Positions 45,465 to 55,283 of a stretch of 64,000 nt of DNA are shown one piece after another (positions within the stretch are counted from its first letter, which is position 1; each line of letters starts with the position of its first letter). Source of the stretch: Cytophagales bacterium (GTDB lineage Bacteria > Bacteroidota > Bacteroidia > Cytophagales > Spirosomataceae); NCBI GenBank assembly GCA_024742395.1, contig JANSYO010000018.1, positions 1 to 64,000 on the forward strand, written 5' to 3'. Below the pieces are notes generated by a model that made no database searches, was not told the DNA's origin, and worked only from the letters and a program-made list of their open reading frames with translations. Both the position numbers and the translations under genes were made by a program.

Positions 45465-47717
45465 CTATTTCTCAAACTTCTTCTCGAGAAGTTCCTTTTC
45501 TGTGTACAAGCCCGTTGAAGGTTTGTCTTCTCTAAGCTTTTTTACTTCAGCCGCTGATATACGTTTCTCCTCTTTGGCATAAGCATTTTGAAGAAAGTGT
45601 ACGATATCTACTATGTCCTGGTCGCTAATATCAGAATTACTTACTAATGCCGGCATATCGTTCGCCAACTCATAAAGCTTACCATTTACATGAATAGGGC
45701 CGCTAATGCCATGTAAAATTATAGAAGCTAATCTATGGATTGACCCATCAATATACTCTGAATCTTTTAATGGAGGAGCCAAACCATCTATACCTGTCCC
45801 ATCTGCTCCATGACATGCTCCACAGATAGTGCGGAATAACTTTAATCCATTGGTACGGCTATCATCTTTTCTTGATTCTACCACAAAAATGGAATTCATT
45901 TCATTGCCCTCTCTGTTTTTCAAAGCCAGTTCCAAATAACTCTTCAAAAGGCTATTTGGTTTATGGTTTTCAATGAAAAGCCCTTCCATATCGGAGAGGG
46001 TACTCACCAATGCCTCCTGAATAACTTTATCCTGACTATTTCTTTGTGCTATTTTTGATACAACAGGTAAATAAGTCTCAGACGAAACTTTCATCCATGA
46101 GTGCAGAGAAATACCAAGATATAAATCTAAAAATGGGTCATTCTTAGCTAAAACGGCCTCAGCCATACTATTCATATCCCTGGAATATTTAATTGAAGCA
46201 AAGGATTCTAATAACCTTAAAACATGAGCGATCTTTTCACGGTTTTGCGAGGCATTTAAAACCTCTGCTAAATTTTCAAAAGAAAGGAGATTCATTCCTT
46301 CAAGAGAATACAAAGCATGTAATGATGCTATGTGATTATTTTCATTCATTGCTAAACCAAAAAGATCCTTTTTAACAGACTTAGCCTTTCTCTGTATAAG
46401 CAACTGCTGTGCACGGTCTCTTATCCAGCCATTGGAGCTACTTAGTAATCCAACCAATTCTTTTGAAGAAACCTTATCTAGGTTCTCATAACTGTTTAAG
46501 GCTTTTTCCTTGCTGACTACTTTTAATATTCTTCCCTGATTTAAAAGAGTATCCAGTTTCCTTTCTGATAATAATTCGGTGAGGTATTGTGAAATAAACG
46601 CTTTATGCTGGATTACCCCTCTATGCATATCCACAATATACATAGCACCATCCGGACCATTAAAAAGATTCACGGGTCTGAATCCTTCATCGGTAGAAGC
46701 TATAAACTCCTTACCTTCCCATGCCTGTTCGGCAACCGTGCTGGTATTTCCAAAATGAAGAAGATTTCGTTTAATCAAGTTAGCTTCTGGTATACAAACA
46801 AAAGCATTCTGGTCATATGATTCAGGGAAATTACCTCCTCTGTAAACCAAAGGACCGCAGGCGGCAGTTACATTTCTCAGTAAACCATTTTCATCTAATA
46901 CTCCCTTCATATACCCTCTGTTTACAGCCGTTGCATGTAAAGGGTAAACTCGCTGATTTCTGGTGAGGGTCTGACTAACCGAGGATCTCGGCTTATAATA
47001 CTGATTACGAATTACCGCATTGGGTAAAACATGATCTCCCTGGATTTGGGTTGAGTTATTGTTTACGTAAAGTCTGCCAAAATTATCTTTAGTGATTCCC
47101 CATTGCCCACGGTATGAACTTGGCTCTTTGATCCATTTTCCGTTCAGTAGACGGTATCTGAAATGTGTATTGGCATTGTATATCCAGTTGTCAATATTCA
47201 TCATCAGGCCATTGGGCTGATGCTCCACATTACCGCCATCTGCATAAATAGGGTCAACAAGCGTTTTCTTACCCGGCTTGTCATTTTTTATTTTCACAAA
47301 GTAGAGAGCGGGGCCATCTGTATATAGCAAGCCGCCGTATACATGGGCTATGGCACGTGGAAGTACCAGCCCATCCATAAATACTTTGGAATGATCTACC
47401 CTACCGTCATGATCTAAATCTTCCAGAATAGTAATTCTTCCGTTCGGCTCTTCTTCTCCTATACCTTCAAGATTTGGCATATAGCCTTTCATCTCTACTA
47501 CCCAAATTCTACCCTGATCGTCAAAATCCATGGTTACCGGGGCCGTAAAGTGTGGCTCTGAAGCTACCAGACTTAGTTCAAATCCTTCTTCTACCTGATA
47601 GGAATCCAGAGAGATTTCCGGTTCATCAAAAAAGATATTGGTATTAAAAGAGAAAATCAAAAAGGAAAAAAGGAAGAGCAAAATATATTTACTCCAACGC
47701 AGAAAATTCATATTCAC
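45465..47717 (-). CDS. Secreted beta-propeller dehydrogenase-like protein with C-terminal cytochrome c
   Basis: 750 residues. N-terminal hydrophobic signal or anchor (about 1-30), then a PQQ-sugar-dehydrogenase-like propeller (about 45-390: EGFELSLVASEPHFTAPVTMDFDDQGRIWVVEM..), a helical HEAT-like middle, and a C-terminal cytochrome c with haem motif CGACH at residues 632-636 and a later Met (DMPALV). This is the PVC-type haem-binding domain layout common in Planctomycetes and Bacteroidota. It probably oxidises a sugar or polyol in the periplasm and passes electrons through haem. Substrate unknown. Confidence 0.85.
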   Translation of the reverse strand: MNMNFLRWSKYILLFLFSFLIFSFNTNIFFDEPEISLDSYQVEEGFELSLVASEPHFTAPVTMDFDDQGRIWVVEMKGYMPNLEGIGEEEPNGRITILEDLDHDGRVDHSKVFMDGLVLPRAIAHVYGGLLYTDGPALYFVKIKNDKPGKKTLVDPIYADGGNVEHQPNGLMMNIDNWIYNANTHFRYRLLNGKWIKEPSSYRGQWGITKDNFGRLYVNNNSTQIQGDHVLPNAVIRNQYYKPRSSVSQTLTRNQRVYPLHATAVNRGYMKGVLDENGLLRNVTAACGPLVYRGGNFPESYDQNAFVCIPEANLIKRNLLHFGNTSTVAEQAWEGKEFIASTDEGFRPVNLFNGPDGAMYIVDMHRGVIQHKAFISQYLTELLSERKLDTLLNQGRILKVVSKEKALNSYENLDKVSSKELVGLLSSSNGWIRDRAQQLLIQRKAKSVKKDLFGLAMNENNHIASLHALYSLEGMNLLSFENLAEVLNASQNREKIAHVLRLLESFASIKYSRDMNSMAEAVLAKNDPFLDLYLGISLHSWMKVSSETYLPVVSKIAQRNSQDKVIQEALVSTLSDMEGLFIENHKPNSLLKSYLELALKNREGNEMNSIFVVESRKDDSRTNGLKLFRTICGACHGADGTGIDGLAPPLKDSEYIDGSIHRLASIILHGISGPIHVNGKLYELANDMPALVSNSDISDQDIVDIVHFLQNAYAKEEKRISAAEVKKLREDKPSTGLYTEKELLEKKFEK

Positions 47718-47927
47718 AAGTGGGTTGAAATTTTGACAGCCATAAATATACTAGGCGGAGTTAAAACATTGATTTCTTTTTAAGGCAGATATCAAAATTT
47801 GCGTACTTTTCGACAAGATGAGTACTAAAAATTGTAATAATCCGGGCATTATAAAAAGGTCCTAAATTATTCTATGTCAAAAGTTAAACTCAGAACTGTC
47901 AGATAAGAAAAACCGGAACAGGATAAT

Positions 47928-49481
47928 TTATTTCAGGCCTTCCAGAACTAGCTTCCCCATTATGCCATAAGCTTTCAAAGTAGGATGAACTCCATCTTCA
48001 GCATACTCGGGATCCAATCCGTTTTCTTTATTCTTTAAGGCTGAATGATAGTCGATATAAACAAGTCCTCTTTTCTTCGCTAAGGCTTTGATATTCTGAT
48101 TGAGTTCAACGATCTCTGCAGATTTATCACCCAGACCTAACCTCCACTCAAATCGGCTAGCCGGAAGAACTGATGCCAAGACCACTTTGATGCCGTTCTT
48201 TTCAGCCAGGTCTATCATCGATTCAATATTTCCAAGAGTCAATTTTTGACTGTAAGGGCCAGTATTTTCAGCCACATCATTGGTACCAATATGTATCAAT
48301 ACCTTTTCCGGCTTTAGATCTATCACATCCTGCCTGAATCGAATCAGTAATTGCGTAGAGGTCTGACCACTAATGCCTCTTCCCAACAGATTATTCTGTT
48401 TAAAAAAGCTTGAATCTAAAGAATACCAGGCATCGGTAATTGAATCGCCAATGAGCACCGCATTGATCTTTTTCCCCATCTCCTTTTTATTTGAGGCCGC
48501 GTACCTATTGACTCCACCCATATCCTGTCTCAATCTATTTCCTGCTTCCTTTTCACCTTGGGCTACCTCCCATTGACCAAAAATCTTTTCATATTTACTG
48601 GGTCTTATTTTATCTCGTAAGCCCTGGGTCCAAAGCCAGTCACCGAACCTCTCGTACCAGGTATCTACCGGAAGTTTTTGCTTTCTCATGCCAAAACCAT
48701 GACCACCTTTCTCATAAATGTGAAGCTCTGCCGGCTGCCCTGCTTCAAACCACTTCTTATAAATGGAAATACTCATGGGCATCATGCCTAACTGGTCATC
48801 ACCAGCCACTGTTATAAAAATCGGTGTCTTCTCTGAAGGAACATCAGAGCCTATAATGGCAGGCTCGTAAGCATAAATGGGTACTACAAAATTCGGCTTA
48901 CTTTTTTGGTTACCATTGTAAACTATCGACATGGTGAGTGTTCCGCCAGCCGAAAAGCCCATGAAGCCAATTTTGTCAGGATTCAGCTTCATTTCCTCTG
49001 CATGCTCACGAACATATTCAACAGCCTTTAGTCCATCTGCCAAGGCTAATTCTATATAGGGTTCGTTTTCAGTATCCAAGGCTTCGGGATTCTTCATCTT
49101 GGAGAGTAATTCTTTGACCGGGTCATTTGTAAAGCTTGGGGCCACACGATATTTCAGGACAAAAGCTGCTATTCCAATACTGTTTAAATATTTCGCTACT
49201 TCTATGCCTTCGCTATTTATACTCAAAGTATGAAATGCCCCACCCGGTGCTATTATTACGGAAGTACCCGTATTAAGATGTTCAGGTGGCAAATAAGCGA
49301 TGATTGAAGGCTCCTTAACATTATAGACCACTTCAGTATTGAATTGGTTTTGCGTGGATATTTGCTCAGACCATGTTGCGTTTTCAGAACCAGGAGGAAT
49401 TCCATCGTACAGTTTTATAACTTTCTGTGCCGTTAGCGTTTGGAAGCTTAAGACAAACAAAAGCATTAAGATTTTTTTCAT
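47928..49481 (-). CDS. Two-domain secreted esterase: alpha/beta-hydrolase plus SGNH hydrolase
   Basis: 517 residues. Signal peptide ends LTAQ (19). Domain 1 (about 20-290) is an alpha/beta-hydrolase of the carbohydrate-esterase type: oxyanion APGGAF, nucleophile Ser177 in GFSAGG, Asp228 and His261 in GGHGFG. Domain 2 (about 335-517) is an SGNH hydrolase: GDSITD (Ser347), GISGQTS, GTND (Asn401) and a late DGVHPT (Asp, His). Both triads are intact. Such pairs remove acetyl groups from polysaccharides such as xylan. It stands alone on the minus strand. Confidence 0.88.
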   Translation of the reverse strand: MKKILMLLFVLSFQTLTAQKVIKLYDGIPPGSENATWSEQISTQNQFNTEVVYNVKEPSIIAYLPPEHLNTGTSVIIAPGGAFHTLSINSEGIEVAKYLNSIGIAAFVLKYRVAPSFTNDPVKELLSKMKNPEALDTENEPYIELALADGLKAVEYVREHAEEMKLNPDKIGFMGFSAGGTLTMSIVYNGNQKSKPNFVVPIYAYEPAIIGSDVPSEKTPIFITVAGDDQLGMMPMSISIYKKWFEAGQPAELHIYEKGGHGFGMRKQKLPVDTWYERFGDWLWTQGLRDKIRPSKYEKIFGQWEVAQGEKEAGNRLRQDMGGVNRYAASNKKEMGKKINAVLIGDSITDAWYSLDSSFFKQNNLLGRGISGQTSTQLLIRFRQDVIDLKPEKVLIHIGTNDVAENTGPYSQKLTLGNIESMIDLAEKNGIKVVLASVLPASRFEWRLGLGDKSAEIVELNQNIKALAKKRGLVYIDYHSALKNKENGLDPEYAEDGVHPTLKAYGIMGKLVLEGLK

Positions 49482-49739
49482 GTTTCAATAGATAAAGGTT
49501 ATTTAAGATTAAAGAAAAAAACACATAATAAAAAGCATTAAATCAACGGATAACAAAATCGTAAATGATTGTAAGCACTGTGCTTTTTAAGCAATAAAAG
49601 ATTCAATTTCTAAGAATTGAATTTCCTTTCGTCATTCCTTTAGCCTTCTCTTACATGCTTCACTAGATTACTCTTAATGCCACGCAGATCTCGAGAGTAT
49701 ATATTCTACAAGTCTCGGTGCAATGTAAACCTGCGAAAA

Positions 49740-50480
49740 TTAGAGAAGCCTGCCTCCATCTACCGTAATAATAGTACCCGTAGAAAAAGAAAGTGCATCT
49801 GTTAGAGAATGAACGGCTTTGGCTACGTCATGCCCGGTGGCAAAACGTTTCAATGGCGTATTCTCCATTTGGCTAATCAAAAACTCTGGTGGAAAATTCT
49901 TAGTATATTCTCCTTCTACAAAGCCCGGAGAGACGGATACAACTCTGATTTTTGGTGCCAAAGCTCTGGCAAGAGATTTAGTCATAGAATCCACGGCTGC
50001 TTTAGAAGCACAATAGGCCACATTAGAACCCACCGCAAAAACTCCGGCTATAGAGGAGATATTAACCACCAAAGCTGTGGTTTCTTTAGAGCGGAGAAGC
50101 AGGTCTTTCATAGCCCTTACCATAGCAAAACCACCTCTGAAGTTGGTCTGCATTATTTTATCTATCCACTCATCTGAAAGGCCGTTCAGATCATCGTGAT
50201 TAACAGGTATGGTTATTCCTGCATTGTTAACCAAAACATCTAAACTACCGTACTGCTTCTCAACAAAGGCCGATAAAGCATTTACCTTCTCTGCATCGGT
50301 ATTGGGTGCATGGAACAGGCAGTGCCCTTCACCAGGCAATGAAGCCAACACGGACTCAGCTTTTTTAAGATTACTGTTGTACGTGATGACTACTGAATAT
50401 CCGCTCTCTGCAAATTTTCTACTAATTGCAGAGCCTATTTCGCCTGCACCACCGGTAACTAATACAGTTTTCTTCTCCAT
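49740..50480 (-). CDS. SDR-family oxidoreductase (FabG-like)
   Basis: 246 residues. TGGAGEIGSAISRKF (8-22) binds NADP, NNAG mid-chain, ISSIAG for Ser, YCASKAA for Tyr/Lys, and VSPGFVEGE near the end. Reduces or oxidises a carbonyl or alcohol; substrate not evident. An antibiotic-biosynthesis-monooxygenase-like gene lies 52 bp upstream and is probably in the same transcript. Confidence 0.85.
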   Translation of the reverse strand: MEKKTVLVTGGAGEIGSAISRKFAESGYSVVITYNSNLKKAESVLASLPGEGHCLFHAPNTDAEKVNALSAFVEKQYGSLDVLVNNAGITIPVNHDDLNGLSDEWIDKIMQTNFRGGFAMVRAMKDLLLRSKETTALVVNISSIAGVFAVGSNVAYCASKAAVDSMTKSLARALAPKIRVVSVSPGFVEGEYTKNFPPEFLISQMENTPLKRFATGHDVAKAVHSLTDALSFSTGTIITVDGGRLL

Positions 50481-50532
50481 TTTATTTCAATAGTTGAATT
50501 ATTCTAAAGCGAATGCTCCAGATTTATATTCC

Positions 50533-50820
50533 TTAGGCAATTGCAAAGTGCTCTACCTCCGGAGCTGATTCAAAGTAAGGAGAAATCACCGCTCTCCACT
50601 CCGGAAAGAGTTCTGACTCTCTAAAACCCACCGTATGGTCTTCCAGCGTTTCCCATTCTATCATTGCCACAAAAGTAGTAGGATTCTCTACTGATCTTTT
50701 GAAGTTGATAGACTTAAAGCCTTTGGCCTTTGAAATAACTGCCTCTGCTTTAGGCATCACTGCTATAAATGCTTCTATTTGATCGTTTTTGATGAACAGC
50801 TTCGCGAATTCAAGAATCAT
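50533..50820 (-). CDS. Antibiotic biosynthesis monooxygenase (ABM) domain protein
   Basis: 95 residues with a ferredoxin-like alpha/beta fold. LFIKNDQIEAFIAVMPKAEAVISKAKGFKSINFKRSVENPTTFVAMIEWETLEDH.. is the ABM pattern, including EWE and a late H. Relatives are small cofactor-free oxygenases or stress proteins. It is upstream of an SDR in the same direction. Confidence 0.82.
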   Translation of the reverse strand: MILEFAKLFIKNDQIEAFIAVMPKAEAVISKAKGFKSINFKRSVENPTTFVAMIEWETLEDHTVGFRESELFPEWRAVISPYFESAPEVEHFAIA

Positions 50821-51185
50821 AGTATATGGTTTTAATTGATTGGCTTGAGACCAATGATACGACGGACAAATTTAGGCAATCTTCTTTCCTGACATAAGAA
50901 GAACCAAACCAAATGCTTTCTTTTTATTTGATCAGTCTTGTTTCAATGCATATTCCAAATCTTCCCCAAGAAATACAGCAGAGTTCTTGGCGGAAACCCT
51001 GCAATCGGGAAAGCCAAACGCACCACCTTAAACAATTTTTACTGCATTGCATCTCCTATATTTTTGAGAATAAACCATTTACAGCGACCGCTCCCTAAAA
51101 ATAATTGGGTATCAAAGGCTTTTCCATATATCTTGTTCGGCGAATAAAAGAGGTTAAATCTCAAAAATAAATAAATTCGAAAAAC
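50821..51185. other. Intergenic region between divergent genes
   Basis: 365 bp with no credible gene. TATTTTTG at 51059-51066 fits a plus-strand -7 box, but no -33 box precedes it. Otherwise I see nothing. Confidence 0.4.
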
Positions 51186-51743
51186 ATGAAAAACACTTTC
51201 AAATCCTTGACATTAGCTGTAATTGCATCTGCCGGTACTGCATTTTATTCTTGCACACCTTCCAGCTCTGGCAATGAAGCCGCCGAAACTGCTACTAATT
51301 CCAAAACATACTACGTAAGTGAAAATGATACTGTCAATTTCGCTTTAGTAAACGATTACTTTACTTCACTAGTTAACGGAGACGGAAGTGTAGCAAAGAA
51401 CTCTGTGACGCCCGGATATAAGTCTATTGGGCCAGCCTTCGGAGATACTCTTTCTATAGATCAAGAAGTGGAACAGTGGGCGAAAATTGCCACCACGAGA
51501 AGTAATCAGAACATTGGAATACTAGCAGCCACAGGTATTACAGCCACTGAAGAGCCCTATACAGGCGACTGGGTATATATGTGGGGAATATATAGCTGTA
51601 TGCATAACGAAAGTGGAAAAGATATCTCAGTACCCTGGCATTATTCTGTTAAAATAGAGAATGGTAAAATAGCTCTCGCTTACAAATTTTATGACGACTT
51701 GAAACCTGCTATGGAAGTTGGTGCTGTAGTAATGGCAGACTAA
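51186..51743 (+). CDS. Lipoprotein with SnoaL/NTF2-like domain
   Basis: 185 residues. Signal peptide with lipobox FYSC (Cys23), a short Ser/Ala linker, then about 140 residues of alpha+beta fold: NDYFTSLVNGDGSVAKNSVTPGYKSIGPAFGDTLS.. and DWVYMWGIYSCMH, typical of SnoaL-like proteins. These bind small molecules or act as isomerases. Own terminator follows. Function not known. Confidence 0.7.
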   Translation: MKNTFKSLTLAVIASAGTAFYSCTPSSSGNEAAETATNSKTYYVSENDTVNFALVNDYFTSLVNGDGSVAKNSVTPGYKSIGPAFGDTLSIDQEVEQWAKIATTRSNQNIGILAATGITATEEPYTGDWVYMWGIYSCMHNESGKDISVPWHYSVKIENGKIALAYKFYDDLKPAMEVGAVVMAD

Positions 51744-51763
51744 TCCAAATTAATGAAATACGA

Positions 51764-51799
51764 AAGGTCACTGCTTAAAAAGCATGTGACCTTTTTTTT
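51764..51799 (+). terminator. Strong intrinsic terminator after the SnoaL-like lipoprotein
   Basis: AAGGTCAC / GTGACCTT arms with an inner TGCT / AGCA stem and one bulge, then eight T (51792-51799). Confidence 0.85.
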
Positions 51800-51805
51800 C
51801 CCGTA

Positions 51806-51830
51806 GCAGAGTCTCCGTTAGGGACTCTGC
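51806..51830. repeat. GC-rich hairpin next to the terminator, REP-like
   Basis: GCAGAGTC / GACTCTGC, 8-bp perfect arms with two more pairs inside. It is unusually GC-rich for this intergenic DNA and lacks a T run on either strand. It may be a copy of a dispersed hairpin repeat; one copy is seen here. Confidence 0.4.
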
Positions 51831-51888
51831 GATCTATCATTAGCAAATCATCTCCAAATAACTCGTTAGTTCTGTATATTCATAGTTT

Positions 51889-54800
51889 TCATTCCAGAAT
51901 CCAGGCAGATAATTGAGCTTTATATTCTTCTATGGAGACACCTTCCTGCATATTGTCAAAAACTATCTTTGGCTTTTCAGATTGATATTCTCCGTTCACA
52001 AACGGGCCAATAAGTCCTATTACCATAGCTTCTGAATCTTTCAGTTTCCCTTTAATTAAATACATGGTTTCAGCAGAATTCTCTTCAGATTTAAATGACT
52101 CTAGCAGACTTACATTTTCTACCCAAAAGTCGTTGTATTCATAGGCCATTGTATAAAAAAGGGCTTTGGCTACTTCAGATGAAGCACTCCATTTTTTCGG
52201 CAATTTCTTGCCGTAGTTAGAATAAATGGTATGAACATCATAGGCTAAATAACTATTTAAGTTTGCCTCCAGAAGTTGCTTTGATACTTTTTCTTTATTC
52301 TTTAATTTCTTTTCCAGGAGAATAACTAAAGTGTATGCCTCCTGATTTTCAATCAGCTTTTCTTCCAGTTCTTTGCTTCGATAACAAGAAGTACAGTGTG
52401 TCAAATAGGTATCCAGATAATTAGCAAGATACTCACCGCCTGATGCCTCAGCCAGATATTGATCCACTCCATGCCGGATTTTCTCATCAAACCATACTTT
52501 ATCAGCCTTTAAGTCCTCGAAAGTTGAATCAGCAAAATACCTTTGACTAAGTAAGAGCATCACATTGTCCCGGGCAATGTCTCTATTCACCAATGTTTTG
52601 AGCGGTTCATAGTATTCTTCAATCAATTCGAGTGAGTCCATCAAATCACCAAACAAATCATAGATAGCGAAGCTCTGTCCATCTTTGGAGTTCTCAAGAA
52701 AGTAAAACAATCGCTCATGGTGAAGGCTATCACCTTTATATGATTCATTTTCAACCCAATAGCTCTTTAATTCATCGGTATTTAATTGATCATAAAAAGA
52801 CTTCAATTTCTGACTCATTTCCATGTCAAAATCCAATTCATACAAACGATCTATCAGGTGTTTATTTACCTTATCTGAAGCATACTTCTTAGCAATAGCT
52901 CTAAGCAATTCATCAAAATCTGCCGCTCTGAAACCGGTATAGTTAATTAAGGATTGCTCTGCTTTGCTGAAAGTCAAAGAATCTTCTGAAAGCAAATCTT
53001 CCAATAGTCTATCGGCTTTTGACTCCGTTATTTTTAAGGTAGAGAGACTATCAATGCTCAGCTCTATAGAGTTAAAAATTTGATTAATGGCTTCATTGTT
53101 AAATGTAGCAGGTGGGGCACTCACCTTAACGGAAGACTCATAGCCATTACAGATAAAGCTTTTGACTCTGGTCAAAACAAAGGTAGAATCCTCTTCAAAG
53201 GTCACATCATAATAAGGGCAACTACCTTCCAGAAGCCCGGTTTTGAAGGTATAAATAGAATCTCTTTCCGTCAGTTTAAAATCATCTATGGAGTATTGAA
53301 AATCCTCCGGATCAAGGTGATCATACTCTCCGAACCTGTTAAAAGACAGTCTGGCATCTATACCTACCTGATCTGAGTTAAAAGCAAACACAGTTTCTGT
53401 CATGTTCATTTTTTGAACAGGCTCTTCACGGAATTCATTAGGGAGCATTAACATATTTAAACCAAAAGGTTCATATGAAAAGGGTTTAAATCTAATCTGA
53501 AGTGAATCCTTAAAACCACTATTCCTAAAAAAGGTAGCATCGCGTTGACCATTCTCAGCACTTTGCATGAACATAAAACTTCTGGACCCCTTCACCATGT
53601 TTTTTACATAGACAGATGAGCCATCTTCTTTACTGAAAACAGCGTAGGCTGTAGGTACCTTTTCTTCTAACAGAGCATGGTACTCCTCTATTACGGCATT
53701 TTGACTGGCAGCTACTATTTCTGTCTGCTGTTTAAGAGCACCAAATGGCTTCAAATAAGTTACGCCAGGCAATAAACCGTTATACCTAACTGCATATATG
53801 TCTTTGGATGTAGGGTCTTGATATACTCCAAAATGAATTTTGATATTACCTCTATCTTCAAATCCCTCCATTGGGCTTTCCATCACATTAAGCTCCACAT
53901 CTTCCGGAAAATAGAAATAGAAATCGCCACTCTCGGTGCTTCTATTTACCCAATGGGCTACCTTTTGCTCTATTGAAGTCGGTTTCAGACCCTCAAAAAA
54001 AGTGGAGATCCCGGAAAAATTCATTGACGCCTCACTAAAACCAATCACTATTTGAATAACAGAGTATAACTTCGTCATTGTTATGCGAATTCGGGAGGGT
54101 TGATTATTGGCCATACCTGAAAACTCAATGATTCTCAGGCTGTCATTAGCCACTATTAACTTGCTCTCGGTCTTCTCACCTTTGAGCATTTCTTTGGCTA
54201 TACCTTCTTCTATTACCTCAGGACTGGCAAGAAATGATGGGAAAGCCATCATCATGTAAATGAGTCCCCTGGATATATTAGAGCTAATACTAACCTCTCC
54301 GATACCCTGAAAACTTTGAGGTAGCATGCTCGACTTAGACAAAAACTGAAAAGGAAACTTTTGACTGGAAACTGTTTTCCATTCCGTATCATTGCCGGCC
54401 TCATACACTTTGTGAATTTCAAGATTGGGTTTACCCTTCTTCACTCTTCTAACCGCAAAACCTTGCTTCTTCAATAGAGAGAGCACACTCCCTTCACCTG
54501 CCAGATGGGCAGCTCCCACAATTCCAAAAGTTGGCTTTTGCCGGGCAAGTTTTATAAAAGCATTTGCCTGAATAATATTTCTATTTTGTAACTCCAGATC
54601 CTCTTCAAAAGTCTCTGACATTTCTATGGCATAGGCTTCCAGCTTTTCGTAATTATTGCTTAAATAAATCTTTTTCAAGTCAAGGTAATCCTCCGAATTT
54701 ATGTCAAAATCCAGATCATCAGTATCTATATTGCCCAGCATGTTTAATTGGTCTGCGGTATTCTCAAGACCTCTGGGTGCCAAGCCAAGATTTAAACCCA

Positions 54801-55269
54801 CCTGAAACAAATAGCCATCAAGAAAGGTGGGCATTCCATCTTTTTGAAAAGATTCTTCCATGTTTTCGCCAAAACCACCTTTCCCATCCTCTTCTTCCTT
54901 ATTCTCAATTATTTTTTGGTAGAAATAATCCATAAGAAGAGAATCTGCCTCATTGACATTTACCTCCGCGGCTATCAGCTGACAATTCCGGATAGCCACA
55001 AAAAGGGAGTCGTCAAATTGAAACAAATCTTCATCATTGAGATGCATGCTGCCAAACAAATAAGACGGAGCCGGCAGATTGTTTCCACTGATTTCCCAAA
55101 GGTGATTAGAGTAAGAATTTTGGGTAAAGCCAGGAAAAGAACAAAGCAAAAGGAGTAGTTTTAGACTCGTGCGGATTAGCTTTTTCAAAGAATTCGTTTT
55201 TTTCTGAAAAGTAGAAAGAATCAAAGAGTATGAAAAGACTATGAGTCTAATAAATTTCGCACAAAACAA
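51889..55269 (-). CDS. TraB/GumN-domain protein with long C-terminal extension
   Basis: Up to 1,126 residues. The natural start may be the TTG at 55188, which gives a clean signal peptide (KKLIRTSLKLLLLLCSFPGFTQ). Residues about 55-310 form a TraB/GumN domain with GSMH (73-76) and GAAHLAGEGSVLSLLKKQGF near its end; this fold has metal-binding His/Glu and is linked to proteolysis, as in the Tiki family. The remaining about 800 residues are beta-rich, then helical with many acidic residues and one CTSC near residue 963; I recognise nothing there. It lies 14 bp after the GH117-like gene. Confidence 0.72.
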   Translation of the reverse strand: MFCAKFIRLIVFSYSLILSTFQKKTNSLKKLIRTSLKLLLLLCSFPGFTQNSYSNHLWEISGNNLPAPSYLFGSMHLNDEDLFQFDDSLFVAIRNCQLIAAEVNVNEADSLLMDYFYQKIIENKEEEDGKGGFGENMEESFQKDGMPTFLDGYLFQVGLNLGLAPRGLENTADQLNMLGNIDTDDLDFDINSEDYLDLKKIYLSNNYEKLEAYAIEMSETFEEDLELQNRNIIQANAFIKLARQKPTFGIVGAAHLAGEGSVLSLLKKQGFAVRRVKKGKPNLEIHKVYEAGNDTEWKTVSSQKFPFQFLSKSSMLPQSFQGIGEVSISSNISRGLIYMMMAFPSFLASPEVIEEGIAKEMLKGEKTESKLIVANDSLRIIEFSGMANNQPSRIRITMTKLYSVIQIVIGFSEASMNFSGISTFFEGLKPTSIEQKVAHWVNRSTESGDFYFYFPEDVELNVMESPMEGFEDRGNIKIHFGVYQDPTSKDIYAVRYNGLLPGVTYLKPFGALKQQTEIVAASQNAVIEEYHALLEEKVPTAYAVFSKEDGSSVYVKNMVKGSRSFMFMQSAENGQRDATFFRNSGFKDSLQIRFKPFSYEPFGLNMLMLPNEFREEPVQKMNMTETVFAFNSDQVGIDARLSFNRFGEYDHLDPEDFQYSIDDFKLTERDSIYTFKTGLLEGSCPYYDVTFEEDSTFVLTRVKSFICNGYESSVKVSAPPATFNNEAINQIFNSIELSIDSLSTLKITESKADRLLEDLLSEDSLTFSKAEQSLINYTGFRAADFDELLRAIAKKYASDKVNKHLIDRLYELDFDMEMSQKLKSFYDQLNTDELKSYWVENESYKGDSLHHERLFYFLENSKDGQSFAIYDLFGDLMDSLELIEEYYEPLKTLVNRDIARDNVMLLLSQRYFADSTFEDLKADKVWFDEKIRHGVDQYLAEASGGEYLANYLDTYLTHCTSCYRSKELEEKLIENQEAYTLVILLEKKLKNKEKVSKQLLEANLNSYLAYDVHTIYSNYGKKLPKKWSASSEVAKALFYTMAYEYNDFWVENVSLLESFKSEENSAETMYLIKGKLKDSEAMVIGLIGPFVNGEYQSEKPKIVFDNMQEGVSIEEYKAQLSAWILE

Positions 55270-55283
55270 ACGTGTTAAGTTCT

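Noticed and set aside
49809-50177. 122-codon plus-strand open frame
   Set aside because: Antisense to the SDR at 49740-50480, which has all SDR motifs; it has no recognisable protein features.
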